DNA of 64,000 nucleotides from Acidobacteriota bacterium (GTDB taxonomy: Bacteria > Zixibacteria > MSB-5A5 > GN15 > FEB-12): positions 326,264 to 390,263 of the forward strand of contig DATKXK010000014.1 in the NCBI GenBank assembly GCA_035529075.1. The letters run 5' to 3'. Of this stretch, positions 36,380 through 44,973 are shown one piece after another. Every line of letters begins with the position of its first letter. The first letter of the stretch is position 1. The notes beneath the pieces are model-generated. The model was not told the origin of the DNA and searched no databases. It saw only the letters and a program-made list of their open reading frames with translations. A program made the translations under genes and the position numbers.

Positions 36380-38026
36380 ATGCTTATGCGAGTATCATTG
36401 CTTATACCGGTTGTCCTGCTGATCACAACCACCGTCTGCGTGGGGGTCGAGATGACGTATGAAGGCACCCCCCCTGCAAAGGACGTAAGGCTTGAACGAT
36501 ACCTGAAGCAACTTCAGCAGGCCGGGGTCCGCCCGCAGGATCTGGCCGATTCGGCCGCGGCACACCTTCGCGACGCCGGCTACCTCGAGGCACGGGCCGT
36601 TCTTGCCGCCGATACCCTCGTCGTTGCGGCCGAAAGCCGATATCGGCTTGAACGGTTTGTAGTGACGGCGGACAGCACGTACGAGTTCTCGCCGGAGGGA
36701 CCTTTTACCCGAGATCATCTCGGTGAGGCCGTAGACAGGCTGCTGGACCGCTATCGAGATATGGGCTACTTCTACGCCACGGCGCGGGTCAGCGCAGTGT
36801 CACGACACAGCCGGCAGGTCACGGTTGATCTGCAACTCGAACCGGGGCCGGTCGTGACGATTGCCGACAATACTTACACCGGTCTTACACGCACCCGGGC
36901 GGACCTGGTGTCAAGGTACCTGCCGGTAGGACGGGGTGACACCTTGCGAGCAGCGCTCATCGAGCAATGCGAGCAGGCGGCTGAAGAGATCGGGTTTGTC
37001 AGGTTTGAGCGACCGGTGGGCATCCGGCCTCTGCCCGGGTATACTGAGGCGGATCTTGATTTCACGTTTCAGGAAAGGAAGCAGGTCGGCTTCGAAGGGG
37101 GCGGCGGCTACGTGCCCGACGATGCCGCAGGGCTTTTATGGCATCTGAACCTTTCCCTGCGTAATCTCTTCGGCGACGGCCGGGAGATTGCGATTCGCTC
37201 GGATCGACGCCAGAGGGGCAGGACGATTCTGGATGTCGGCTACCGCCAGCCGCTGTTTCTGCTGGGCGTCGGCCAGGCCACCCTGAACGTCGCCACCCGC
37301 GACTACCGTGATCAGTTCTACGAGTTCAGCCTGAGTACGGAGTATACAACCCGTATCCTGCGCTCGTACACGAGTGGCCTTGGCCTGGGGTGGAAACGCG
37401 TGGAGCCTGCTGACGCCGGCCCCGGATATTCTCGCGTCGCGGTCGACTATTCGCTGGGAGCGACGAATCTGGACAACCGCTACAACCCGTCCGGCGGTCT
37501 GGCTCTCGCCTGGCGAATTACGTACGCCTATCGCCAGTACTCGGCCACCGGCACCGACGCGGGCGGACGGCGAAGGGCCTACAACGAGACGCGCAACGAC
37601 TTGGCACTGGCCCTGTACTTCCCGCTGGCGTCACCGCTGGTGGTGCATTGCGCTCTGAACTACAGCGGCCTGGAGACCGCTGAGCCGCTGGTGCCTGAAT
37701 CGGAACTGACCTTTGTCGGCGGGCCGGGAACGATCCGCGGATTCCGTAACGAGCAGTTTGTCGCTCAGCGAACCGCCTTCGGTACCCTCGAACCGCGCCT
37801 GAGGTTCGCTCAGGCTTTTGTCTTTGCCTTCTGTGACGCCGCGTATATCAACCGCCCCGTGCCTGCCGGTGACGGCGTCGAGACCGATGAGTTCTACCGG
37901 TTCGGTTACGGCCTGGGGTTTGCCGTCTTGGACAGCCGGCGTTCGCTCAAGGTATCGATCGGCTGGAACCGGGAGCTGTCGTTCGATCAGCCGCGCCTTT
38001 CGATTGAACTGGCCACCGACCTGTAA
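36380..38026 (+). CDS. Omp85/BamA-superfamily outer-membrane protein
   Basis: About 548 residues from the ATG at 36380, one base after the previous stop; a second ATG two codons on is possible. A signal peptide (VSLLIPVVLLITTTVCVG) precedes POTRA-like segments (YRDMGYFYATARV, then VTVDLQLEPGPVVTIADN). A 16-strand-type barrel follows, with the superfamily motif GGPGTIRGFRNEQF (the RGF of loop 6). It is shorter than BamA (about 800) and has one or two POTRA units, closer to TamA- or D15-like proteins. Last gene of the cluster; it probably assembles or secretes proteins in this membrane. Clustered with the large barrel upstream, which might be its client. Confidence 0.85.
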   Translation: MLMRVSLLIPVVLLITTTVCVGVEMTYEGTPPAKDVRLERYLKQLQQAGVRPQDLADSAAAHLRDAGYLEARAVLAADTLVVAAESRYRLERFVVTADSTYEFSPEGPFTRDHLGEAVDRLLDRYRDMGYFYATARVSAVSRHSRQVTVDLQLEPGPVVTIADNTYTGLTRTRADLVSRYLPVGRGDTLRAALIEQCEQAAEEIGFVRFERPVGIRPLPGYTEADLDFTFQERKQVGFEGGGGYVPDDAAGLLWHLNLSLRNLFGDGREIAIRSDRRQRGRTILDVGYRQPLFLLGVGQATLNVATRDYRDQFYEFSLSTEYTTRILRSYTSGLGLGWKRVEPADAGPGYSRVAVDYSLGATNLDNRYNPSGGLALAWRITYAYRQYSATGTDAGGRRRAYNETRNDLALALYFPLASPLVVHCALNYSGLETAEPLVPESELTFVGGPGTIRGFRNEQFVAQRTAFGTLEPRLRFAQAFVFAFCDAAYINRPVPAGDGVETDEFYRFGYGLGFAVLDSRRSLKVSIGWNRELSFDQPRLSIELATDL

Positions 38027-38151
38027 AGGCACGCCGTCAGGTTCGGTCGCATCCGGCGGCCTTCGCCAAACCACTGCATTGTTATCATCGAACGCGGGCA
38101 GGAGACCGGCATTATTGTTGACTGCCCTACCGCAGCGGCGTATCGTTTCGC

Positions 38152-38997
38152 GTGCAGAAACTCCTCGACGTTTTCAGGCTCATGCGCCTGGCCAACTGTC
38201 TTCTCGCTATGGTCGGCGTGGCCATCGGTGCCCGCATGGCCTGGCTGACGCCCGCCTATTACGGCCCGTTCGTAGCCGCCCTGGCCGCCTTCTTCGTCTG
38301 CGCCGGAGGCAACGTCGTGAACGACATAGTCGACGTCGACGTCGACCGCGTCAATCATCCTGACCGTGTTCTCGTTCGCGGGCGTCTCTCCGTGTCGTTT
38401 GCGCTCTGGATGTCGGTGGTACTGAACGTGCTGGCCCTGATATGCGCTATTGCGGTCAACTGGGTCGTGACGTTTGCCGTCGCCGGCGGCATCGGGCTGC
38501 TGGTCGTGTACAATCTCCGGCTGAAGAAAATCATGCTGGTGGGCAATCTGGTTGTCGCCCTCCTTGCCGGGCTGACCTTCATGACCGGAGGCTGGGCGGC
38601 TGATGCGGTTCTGACGATGGCGCTCCCGGGACCGCTCATTCCCGCCGTATACGCTCTTTGTTTCCATCTCGTCCGCGAGATTCTCAAGGACGTTCAGGAT
38701 ATCGAAGGAGACCGCCGCGCCGGGTACACGAGCCTGCCGATTCGAATCGGCACCTCGCCCTCGCTCATGATCGCACTGCTCGTATTTGCGGTCCTGCTCG
38801 TCCTTACCCTCATACCGGTGTGGATGCGATGGTTCGGCAGGACCTATGAGATAATCGCGGTGTATGTCACAGGGCTTCCGCTTCTGGCCCTGCTGATTTT
38901 CGTCTGGGGCAGTCCCCGGCCCTCGATGCTGCGGGTCGGGTCGGCGGCTCTGAAGGTGGGCATGGTTCTCGGGCTGGTCGCCCTTGCTGCCGCATAG
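38152..38997 (+). CDS. UbiA-family prenyltransferase
   Basis: 281 residues from a GTG start that gives the usual family N-terminus (FRLMRLANCLLAMVGVAIGA). This is an integral membrane enzyme with about eight to nine helices. The two prenyl-diphosphate/Mg sites are NDIVDVDVDRVNHPDR and DVQDIEGDRRAG. The NHPDR pattern is like that of geranylgeranylglycerol-phosphate geranylgeranyltransferase-type members often found in FCB bacteria, rather than 4-hydroxybenzoate UbiA. The acceptor cannot be fixed from sequence. It stands about 125 bases after the Omp85 gene. I see no terminator between them. Confidence 0.87.
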   Translation: MQKLLDVFRLMRLANCLLAMVGVAIGARMAWLTPAYYGPFVAALAAFFVCAGGNVVNDIVDVDVDRVNHPDRVLVRGRLSVSFALWMSVVLNVLALICAIAVNWVVTFAVAGGIGLLVVYNLRLKKIMLVGNLVVALLAGLTFMTGGWAADAVLTMALPGPLIPAVYALCFHLVREILKDVQDIEGDRRAGYTSLPIRIGTSPSLMIALLVFAVLLVLTLIPVWMRWFGRTYEIIAVYVTGLPLLALLIFVWGSPRPSMLRVGSAALKVGMVLGLVALAAA

Positions 38998-39076
38998 GAT
39001 CGGCTGAAACCAAAACCGCCGCGGACGGTATAATCTTTCGTTAAGCGGGTAGTAAATGGTCGACGTAACTAAAAAC

Positions 39077-39105
39077 TTGACAGCGGCTTACGGGGTCCTT
39101 ACTTG
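39077..39105 (+). promoter_or_regulatory. Possible promoter of the Bat operon
   Basis: TTGACA (39077-39082), a 17-base spacer and TACTTG (39100-39105), 54 bases before the first ATG. The -10 box is weak. A TATAAT at 39029-39034 with a poor -35 region is the alternative. Confidence 0.4.
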
Positions 39106-39159
39106 GTCGGGCCGTTGGTTCACTGGCATTGCGTAACTCACGGATCTCTGGAAACCGGT

Positions 39160-40020
39160 ATGCTCTACAGATTGTTGTGCGCGCTCCTGCTCGTTCTGCC
39201 GGTCCCGGCCGCCATGTCGGCCGGTATCAGCATCTCACAGTCCATAGATAAGACCGAAACAGCCTTTGAGGACGTGGTGCATCTCGAGATCCGGCTTTCA
39301 TGGCCCGGACCACAATCGGCGTACCTGTTCGACCAGCCCCTGAATCCGGTGTTTGACGGGTTCAAAGTTACGGAATTCTCGTCGTCCGTGTCCTCGACCG
39401 GCTCAGGCGAGAATGAGATCACGGCCAAGACGCTTCGTTTTACGCTCGCGCCGCGCTCATCCGGTATGGCGTCGATTCAGCCGCTGACCGTCAGCTACGT
39501 CTCATGGCCTGACAGCATTCCCGGGGAACTGGTTACCGAAGCCATGGTTGTAACTATCGCCGAACGCAGGCCGACGGCCCGCTCGGAATCGGGAGATTTC
39601 TTTACGCTTCCCCGTGTGCTCGGCGGTCTCGGCGTTATGATTGTTGCGGCGCTCGTGGTGGCGGTGGTGGTTCGGCGACGTAAACCGCCCGTGATCGTGA
39701 AGTCGGCCCGTGAGGTGTTCCTCGAGAATCTCTCCCGGCTCAGGGCCGAATGTGGAAATGACCTGAAAAAGCTGCAGACCGGCGTGTATAAACACCTGAC
39801 GGACTACCTGGCCGGCGAATACCAACTGGACCTGGCCAACAGGACGGCTGACGAAGTGGCGGCAGCACTTGAGGATACCAACGTGTCACAGGCTCACCGC
39901 GAGAAAATCGTGGGCTGGTTGACCCGGGCGGAAAAAGAGAAATACAGTCCGGTTACCGGTGCGCCGGGTGAGACTGTGCGGCTCGAGGCCGAACTGCGCG
40001 AATTCTTTGAAAAAATGTAA
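39160..40020 (+). CDS. BatD-like membrane protein (first)
   Basis: 286 residues from the ATG at 39160, where a signal peptide begins (MLYRLLCALLLVLPVPAAMSA); an in-frame start 19 codons earlier would bury it. The mature part is a beta-sandwich typical of BatD N-terminal domains (ISISQSIDKTETAFEDVVHLEI), then one membrane helix (VLGGLGVMIVAALVVAVVV), then a helical cytoplasmic tail. BatD proteins occur with MoxR/VWA genes and are thought to help protein maturation or stress resistance at the membrane. This is the first of three BatD-related genes in the operon and the smallest. Confidence 0.75.
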   Translation: MLYRLLCALLLVLPVPAAMSAGISISQSIDKTETAFEDVVHLEIRLSWPGPQSAYLFDQPLNPVFDGFKVTEFSSSVSSTGSGENEITAKTLRFTLAPRSSGMASIQPLTVSYVSWPDSIPGELVTEAMVVTIAERRPTARSESGDFFTLPRVLGGLGVMIVAALVVAVVVRRRKPPVIVKSAREVFLENLSRLRAECGNDLKKLQTGVYKHLTDYLAGEYQLDLANRTADEVAAALEDTNVSQAHREKIVGWLTRAEKEKYSPVTGAPGETVRLEAELREFFEKM

Positions 40021-40044
40021 TCCTTGTAGAATTTCGGAGGACCG

Positions 40045-41034
40045 ATGAGCATTGATATCCAGGAAATCCAGGCGAAAGTCGAGAAAGAGTCTTTCTTCGT
40101 TGAACGGCTGACCGCGCAGATCGGCGCGGTGATTGTCGGACAACGGTATCTCGTGGAACGCCTGCTGATTGGCATTCTGGCTGATGGTCACATACTTATT
40201 GAAGGTGTTCCCGGGCTGGCCAAGACGCTTTCGGTAAAGACGCTGTCGGATGCCATTCAGGCCAAATTCCAGCGGCTGCAGTTCACACCTGATCTTCTGC
40301 CCGCGGACCTGATCGGCACCATGATATACAACCCGCAGAAGGCGGAGTTTTTTGTAAAGAAAGGGCCGATCTTTGCCAACATTATCCTGGCTGACGAAAT
40401 AAACCGTGCCCCTGCCAAGGTGCAGTCGGCCCTGCTGGAGGCGATGCAGGAACGCCAGGTCACTATCGGGGAGACTACATTCAAGCTTGATCAGCCGTTC
40501 CTGGTCATGGCCACTCAGAACCCCATCGAGCAGGAGGGCACCTACCCGCTGCCGGAGGCCCAGGTGGATCGATTCATGCTTAAGCTCAAGATCACCTACC
40601 CAAACCCGGGCGAGGAGCGGGAGATCATGGATCGCAACACCGGCCTTGGGACCGTCGCCGTGGATAAGGTTGTCAAGCCGGAGGATATTATGAAGGCCCG
40701 CGAGGTGGTCCGGTCGATCTACGTCGACGAAAAGGTCAAGGACTATATCGTCAATCTCGTCTTTGCCACCCGGGAACCGGAGAAGTACGGTCTGGCCGAC
40801 ACGAGTGACCTCATCGCCTTCGGCGCCTCGCCGCGTGCCAGCATCTATCTGAACCTGGCGGCCAAGGCGCACGCCTTTATGAAGGGGCGCGGTTATATCA
40901 CGCCCGAGGATATCAAGGCCATCGGGGCCGACGTGCTCCGCCACCGTATCCTGCTCACGTACGAGGCTGAAGCGGAAGAAGTGACCAGTGACGATATCGT
41001 AAAGCGCGTCTTTGACACGGTCGAGGTCCCGTAA
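40045..41034 (+). CDS. MoxR-family AAA+ ATPase
   Basis: 329 residues. Walker A GVPGLAKT (near residue 54), Walker B ILADEINRAPAK and sensor-like MATQNPIEQEGTYPLPEAQ are all intact, so it should hydrolyse ATP. MoxR ATPases act as chaperones on VWA-domain partners, here the DUF58 and BatA/BatB proteins encoded downstream. The ATG has CGGAGG upstream. Next gene after 12 bases. Confidence 0.95.
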   Translation: MSIDIQEIQAKVEKESFFVERLTAQIGAVIVGQRYLVERLLIGILADGHILIEGVPGLAKTLSVKTLSDAIQAKFQRLQFTPDLLPADLIGTMIYNPQKAEFFVKKGPIFANIILADEINRAPAKVQSALLEAMQERQVTIGETTFKLDQPFLVMATQNPIEQEGTYPLPEAQVDRFMLKLKITYPNPGEEREIMDRNTGLGTVAVDKVVKPEDIMKAREVVRSIYVDEKVKDYIVNLVFATREPEKYGLADTSDLIAFGASPRASIYLNLAAKAHAFMKGRGYITPEDIKAIGADVLRHRILLTYEAEAEEVTSDDIVKRVFDTVEVP

Positions 41035-41046
41035 AGAAGATAGAGA

Positions 41047-41922
41047 ATGATCCCCAAAGAGATTCTCAAGAAGGTCAGACGGATAGAGATCCGCACCCGC
41101 CGCCTGGTCAACGACTTGTTCTCGGGCGAGTACCATTCCACCTTCAAAGGACAGGGGATGGAGTTCGAGGAAGTACGGCAGTACGAACCGGGCGATGATA
41201 TCCGGCTCATCGATTGGAACGTCACGGCCCGCACCGGCTACCCGTACATCAAGAAATACCGCGAGGAGCGGGAGCTCTCGGTGGTCCTGCTGGTGGACGC
41301 CTCGTCCTCCGGCCGGTTCGGGACCCGCACCCGGTTTAAGAGCGAGGTGGCCGCCGAACTGTGCGCGCTGCTTGCGTTTTCGGCCATCAAGAACAACGAC
41401 AAGGTGGGGCTGATTATTTTCACCGACCGGATCGAGAAGTTCGTCCCGCCGAAAAAGGGCCGTGGCCACGTGCTGCGCCTCATTCGAGAAGTCCTCTATT
41501 TCCAGCCGGAAGGCGTTGGCACGGACGTTGTTGGCGCCATCGAGTACTTCAGTCGGGTTATCAGGCGCCGCTCGGTTGTCTTCCTGGTGTCGGATTTTCT
41601 TTCTGAGGGGTACCGGCGTCCGCTGCAGATCGCCAACAAGAAGCATGACATCATTGCTATCAGGATTTCCGACCCGCGTGAGTCGGCCTTTGATAATGTC
41701 GGCCTGATCGAACTGGAGGATATTGAGACGGGCGAGGTGGTGCTGGTTGACACGGCCTCGCGGCGGTTCCGGCGGGAATTTGCCGCCCGCGCCGGGGAGG
41801 ATGATCGTAACCTGTCCAGAGAACTCCGGCTAATCAACCTGGATTTCATCAGCATTCGGACCGATCAACCGTACATTAACCCGCTGATCAATTTTTTCAG
41901 GATGAGGGAGAAAAGACGGTAA
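41047..41922 (+). CDS. DUF58 / VWA-like protein
   Basis: 291 residues, no membrane helix. The DUF58 signature (FEEVRQYEPGDDIRLIDWNV) lies near 38-57. A VWA-type fold follows, with the metal-site-like DASSS motif (VVLLVDASSSGRFG). DUF58 proteins pair with MoxR ATPases in the same operon. Its stop shares one base with the next start (TAATG). Confidence 0.92.
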   Translation: MIPKEILKKVRRIEIRTRRLVNDLFSGEYHSTFKGQGMEFEEVRQYEPGDDIRLIDWNVTARTGYPYIKKYREERELSVVLLVDASSSGRFGTRTRFKSEVAAELCALLAFSAIKNNDKVGLIIFTDRIEKFVPPKKGRGHVLRLIREVLYFQPEGVGTDVVGAIEYFSRVIRRRSVVFLVSDFLSEGYRRPLQIANKKHDIIAIRISDPRESAFDNVGLIELEDIETGEVVLVDTASRRFRREFAARAGEDDRNLSRELRLINLDFISIRTDQPYINPLINFFRMREKRR

Positions 41923-42848
41923 TGGCTACGGTGGTGCGACACACCTTCGCGGCGCGCCTGGCGGTTTTGGCTTTTCCGTTGGTCGTGGCCGCGTTGCTGG
42001 TGGCCTGTCAATCCGAAAGCGCACCGGATGAGGCTGAGATGACGCTGCGCAAGCAGTTGGCCGGGGAACTGCGCGACAACAAGCTGTTCGAAGCAGCCAT
42101 CGAGGAATATCGCGCCATCCTGCAATTCAAGGGAGTCCCCCCACGGCAGATGGCGAATATAAACTACCTGATCGCTCGCATCTATTTCGAAGACCTCAAG
42201 GACTACCCAAAGGCTGCCTCCTACTATATGCGGGCGCGCGCCCTGGATCCCGAGGGTTCGTTCATGGCCGAGGCGTCGCAGAACCTGGTCGCGTCGCTGC
42301 AGAAGATGGGTAACGTGGTCGACGCCAGGCGGGAACTGGCCGCGGCCGCCGACGTTGACGGTCAGCCCAGGTCGCCGGACGACGTGCCGGTGGCCCGCAT
42401 CGGCGAAGAGCCGGTGTGGCGCTCGGAGGTTGAACGGGCCATACAGACCCTGCCCCCGGAACTGCAGGAACGGATACTGACGCCTGAAGCAAAAGTGGAG
42501 TTTGTTCGCCAGTACGTGGGTGTCGAACTGCTGTACCGGGCCGCCGCCCGTGAGAATTACCTGAGCCATCCCGAAATCGTCCGGCAGCAGGAACAGGTGG
42601 TCAGGAAGCTCGTGGTCGACAAGTACCTCGTCGATAAGGTGATCCCGCAGATCAGCATCGACACGCTCGACGTTCGTAACTACTACCTGGCCCATCAGGG
42701 CGACCGGTACGACGACAAACCCTACGATTCCGTCCGGGCGCAGGTGTTCCTGGACTATCAGCAGGAAAAGGCGGAGACCGCCTACAGCGAGTACATAAAC
42801 CGTCTGGCCGAAGGGGAACGGGTTGAGTTCCTCGACTACAACTGGTGA
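41922..42848 (+). CDS. Lipoprotein with TPR and SurA-like N-terminal domain, no PPIase
   Basis: 308 residues. The lipobox ALLVAC (cysteine about residue 29) marks a lipoprotein. Residues about 40-130 form TPR-like helices (FEAAIEEYRAILQFKG, YYMRARALDPEGSFM). Residues about 145-305 resemble the chaperone part of SurA/PrsA-type proteins (VARIGEEPVWRSEVERAIQT, then EFVRQYVGVELLYRAAAREN), but the parvulin isomerase domain is missing. It therefore looks like a periplasmic holdase. It is not a usual Bat component. Its position between DUF58 and the second BatD-like gene, with a one-base overlap, makes it part of the unit. Confidence 0.75.
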   Translation: MATVVRHTFAARLAVLAFPLVVAALLVACQSESAPDEAEMTLRKQLAGELRDNKLFEAAIEEYRAILQFKGVPPRQMANINYLIARIYFEDLKDYPKAASYYMRARALDPEGSFMAEASQNLVASLQKMGNVVDARRELAAAADVDGQPRSPDDVPVARIGEEPVWRSEVERAIQTLPPELQERILTPEAKVEFVRQYVGVELLYRAAARENYLSHPEIVRQQEQVVRKLVVDKYLVDKVIPQISIDTLDVRNYYLAHQGDRYDDKPYDSVRAQVFLDYQQEKAETAYSEYINRLAEGERVEFLDYNW

Positions 42849-42856
42849 GGCGTAAG

Positions 42857-43903
42857 GTGAGTGTGATCGATATCAGGAAGTCGCACCGTCGGATGACGGC
42901 CGCCCTTGTCGGCCTCGTCGTTTGCCTGGTCGGCGTCGTGCAGGGGGAAGAACCGGCCGACACGGTAGGCTCCATGCCGGGCATCGAGGTCGCAACCTCG
43001 GTGGACGTCGCGGAGATCTACATCGGTGACCTCATTACCTATACGATTTCGATCACGTACGACTCCACGTACGAGCTGATCCCGCCGCCGCTGGGGGCCA
43101 ACCTGGGCGCCTTCGACGTTAAGGATTACGAGCCGGATGTCACGACAAAACTTTCCGACGGGCGAAACCGGAGCGTGACGGTCTTCCGTCTGACGACGTT
43201 CACGACCGGCGACTACGTCATTCCGCCGATGCCGCTCTTGTTCACGCTGCCGGACAGCAGCAGAAAAGTGATTTTGGCCGAGCCGGTACCGATCACGGTA
43301 AAGTCGCTGCTCGCCGAGGCCGTTGATTCGCTCGATATTCGACCGTTGAAGGCCCAGTACGAGTTTCAGCGCGGGCTCAACCGGCTATACGTGGTGCTCG
43401 GCCTCGCTCTGCTCGTGCTCGTGGCCGGCGGTGTGCTCTGGCTGGTCGCTCGCAAGCGCAAGGAGCGACGGGCGCCGGTCGATCTTCGCCCTCCCTGGGA
43501 AATCGCCCTGGAGAAGATGGCCCTGCTGCAGGAGAGAAACCTTCCCGGATCGAGTGCGTTCAAGAGCTACTACTACGAGTTGACCGAGATTGCCCGGGAG
43601 TACCTTGGTCGGATGTACCGGACGTATGTGCTGGAGATGACCACCGAGGAGTTCCTCGAGTATTTCCGGGACGTTGCCACTCCGGACGGACTCCGGAACG
43701 GCATGATTAATTTTCTCGGACATGCCGACCTGGTCAAATTCGCGAAATTCGTTCCCGAGAAGCTCCGCGCCGAATCCGACTTCCAGTTTGTGCATGATAT
43801 GATCGATGAAGTGCGCGAAGATTACGAACGGCGACAGCCGGAGGAGATGGCCCTCGGCGGCTCCTCGACCGGCCGCGTCGCCGTGACGGGTGGGGAATCC
43901 TGA
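42857..43903 (+). CDS. BatD-like membrane protein (second)
   Basis: About 348 residues from the GTG at 42857, which has GAGG six bases upstream; a GTG at 42845 overlapping the previous stop is possible. The N-terminal signal (MTAALVGLVVCLVGVVQG) is followed by a beta-domain (VATSVDVAEIYIGDLITYTI), a membrane helix (LYVVLGLALLVLVAGGVLWL) and a cytoplasmic helical domain (FKSYYYELTEIAREYLGRM) like the DUF4381-type tail found in these operons. It is likely partner of the VWA proteins that follow. The stop overlaps the next start (TGATG). Confidence 0.78.
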   Translation: MSVIDIRKSHRRMTAALVGLVVCLVGVVQGEEPADTVGSMPGIEVATSVDVAEIYIGDLITYTISITYDSTYELIPPPLGANLGAFDVKDYEPDVTTKLSDGRNRSVTVFRLTTFTTGDYVIPPMPLLFTLPDSSRKVILAEPVPITVKSLLAEAVDSLDIRPLKAQYEFQRGLNRLYVVLGLALLVLVAGGVLWLVARKRKERRAPVDLRPPWEIALEKMALLQERNLPGSSAFKSYYYELTEIAREYLGRMYRTYVLEMTTEEFLEYFRDVATPDGLRNGMINFLGHADLVKFAKFVPEKLRAESDFQFVHDMIDEVREDYERRQPEEMALGGSSTGRVAVTGGES

Positions 43904-44949
43904 TGAGTACGCTCGAGTTCTACGGCCTGGGCGTGAACCTTTTCGACGTCTTCGACACCACGGTGCCGCCCACGGTGATTTTCCTGCTCGGTGCCCTGCT
44001 GATGATGGGCATGGCTTTCTACTATTTCCGTCGAAAGCGCGTCCGGTCGGCGACGGTGAAGTACTCGGACGTCAGGATCGTCAGCCGGGCGGCCCGCTCC
44101 GGGCGTAAGAAGTACCGCGTGGCGGTAGTGGTTCTTCGTCTGGCCGCTGTCGCCTTGTTCGTTGTGGCTTTCGCAAGGCCGCGGTCCGGCACCGAGGTCC
44201 GCGAGGTCACGTCCGAAGGCGTGGACATCATGATTGCCCTGGACGTGTCCTCCTCGATGCAGGCCGAGGATTTCAAACCGCACAACCGCCTGTATGTGTC
44301 CAAGGAAGAGATCAAGAAGTTCATCAACAAGCGGGTCAACGACCGCATCGGCCTGGTCGTGTTCGCGCGCCACTCCTTCACCCAGTGTCCCCTCACCGTT
44401 GACTACGGCGTGCTGCTCGGGTTTATCGACCAGGTGGATTTCGGTTTGATCGACGACGGCACGGCCATCGGCATGGCTGTAGCCAACGGTGTCAACCGGC
44501 TGCGCGAATCTGACGCCAAGTCCAAAGTTATGATCCTGCTGACCGACGGCGACAACAACGCCGGTGAGATTGACCCCCTGACCGCAGCCAACCTGGCCGC
44601 CGCGTTTGACATCAAGATATACACGATCGGTGCCGGTAAGCAGGGCAACGTCATGTTCCCCTACAATGATCCGATCTTCGGCAAACGCTACGTCTACCAG
44701 CCGACCAACATCAATGAGGAATCGCTCAAGGAGATTGCGGCGAGAACCGACGGCAAGTACTTCCGTGCCCGGTCGGGAGAGGAACTGGAAGAGATTTACT
44801 CGATAATCGACAACATGGAGAAGACGGAGATAAAGGTCGCGGCCCACGTTCAGTACCGGGAACTGTTTCACTACTTTGCCTACGCCGGTCTGGCGCTGCT
44901 CATTCTGGAACTGGTGCTGGCCAACACGTATTTCCGGAAGCTCCCGTGA
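43903..44949 (+). CDS. batA: BatA-like VWA-domain membrane protein
   Basis: 348 residues. Two N-terminal membrane helices (VIFLLGALLMMGMAFYYF and VVVLRLAAVALFVVAF) precede a periplasm- or cytoplasm-facing VWA domain. The metal-ion site is intact: DVSSSM near residues 109-114, a T in the TAIGMAV loop, and D in LLTDGDNN. A last helix (YAGLALLILELVLANTYF) ends the protein. This is the BatA arrangement. In Bacteroides the operon was linked to aerotolerance. Confidence 0.9.
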   Translation: MSTLEFYGLGVNLFDVFDTTVPPTVIFLLGALLMMGMAFYYFRRKRVRSATVKYSDVRIVSRAARSGRKKYRVAVVVLRLAAVALFVVAFARPRSGTEVREVTSEGVDIMIALDVSSSMQAEDFKPHNRLYVSKEEIKKFINKRVNDRIGLVVFARHSFTQCPLTVDYGVLLGFIDQVDFGLIDDGTAIGMAVANGVNRLRESDAKSKVMILLTDGDNNAGEIDPLTAANLAAAFDIKIYTIGAGKQGNVMFPYNDPIFGKRYVYQPTNINEESLKEIAARTDGKYFRARSGEELEEIYSIIDNMEKTEIKVAAHVQYRELFHYFAYAGLALLILELVLANTYFRKLP

Positions 44950-44973
44950 TAGAAAGGCAAGCAGGCTGACAAG

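Noticed and set aside
39886-41646. A 586-codon antisense frame across the moxR and DUF58 genes
   Set aside because: Two conserved genes occupy the plus strand; the antisense frame is a by-product of codon bias.
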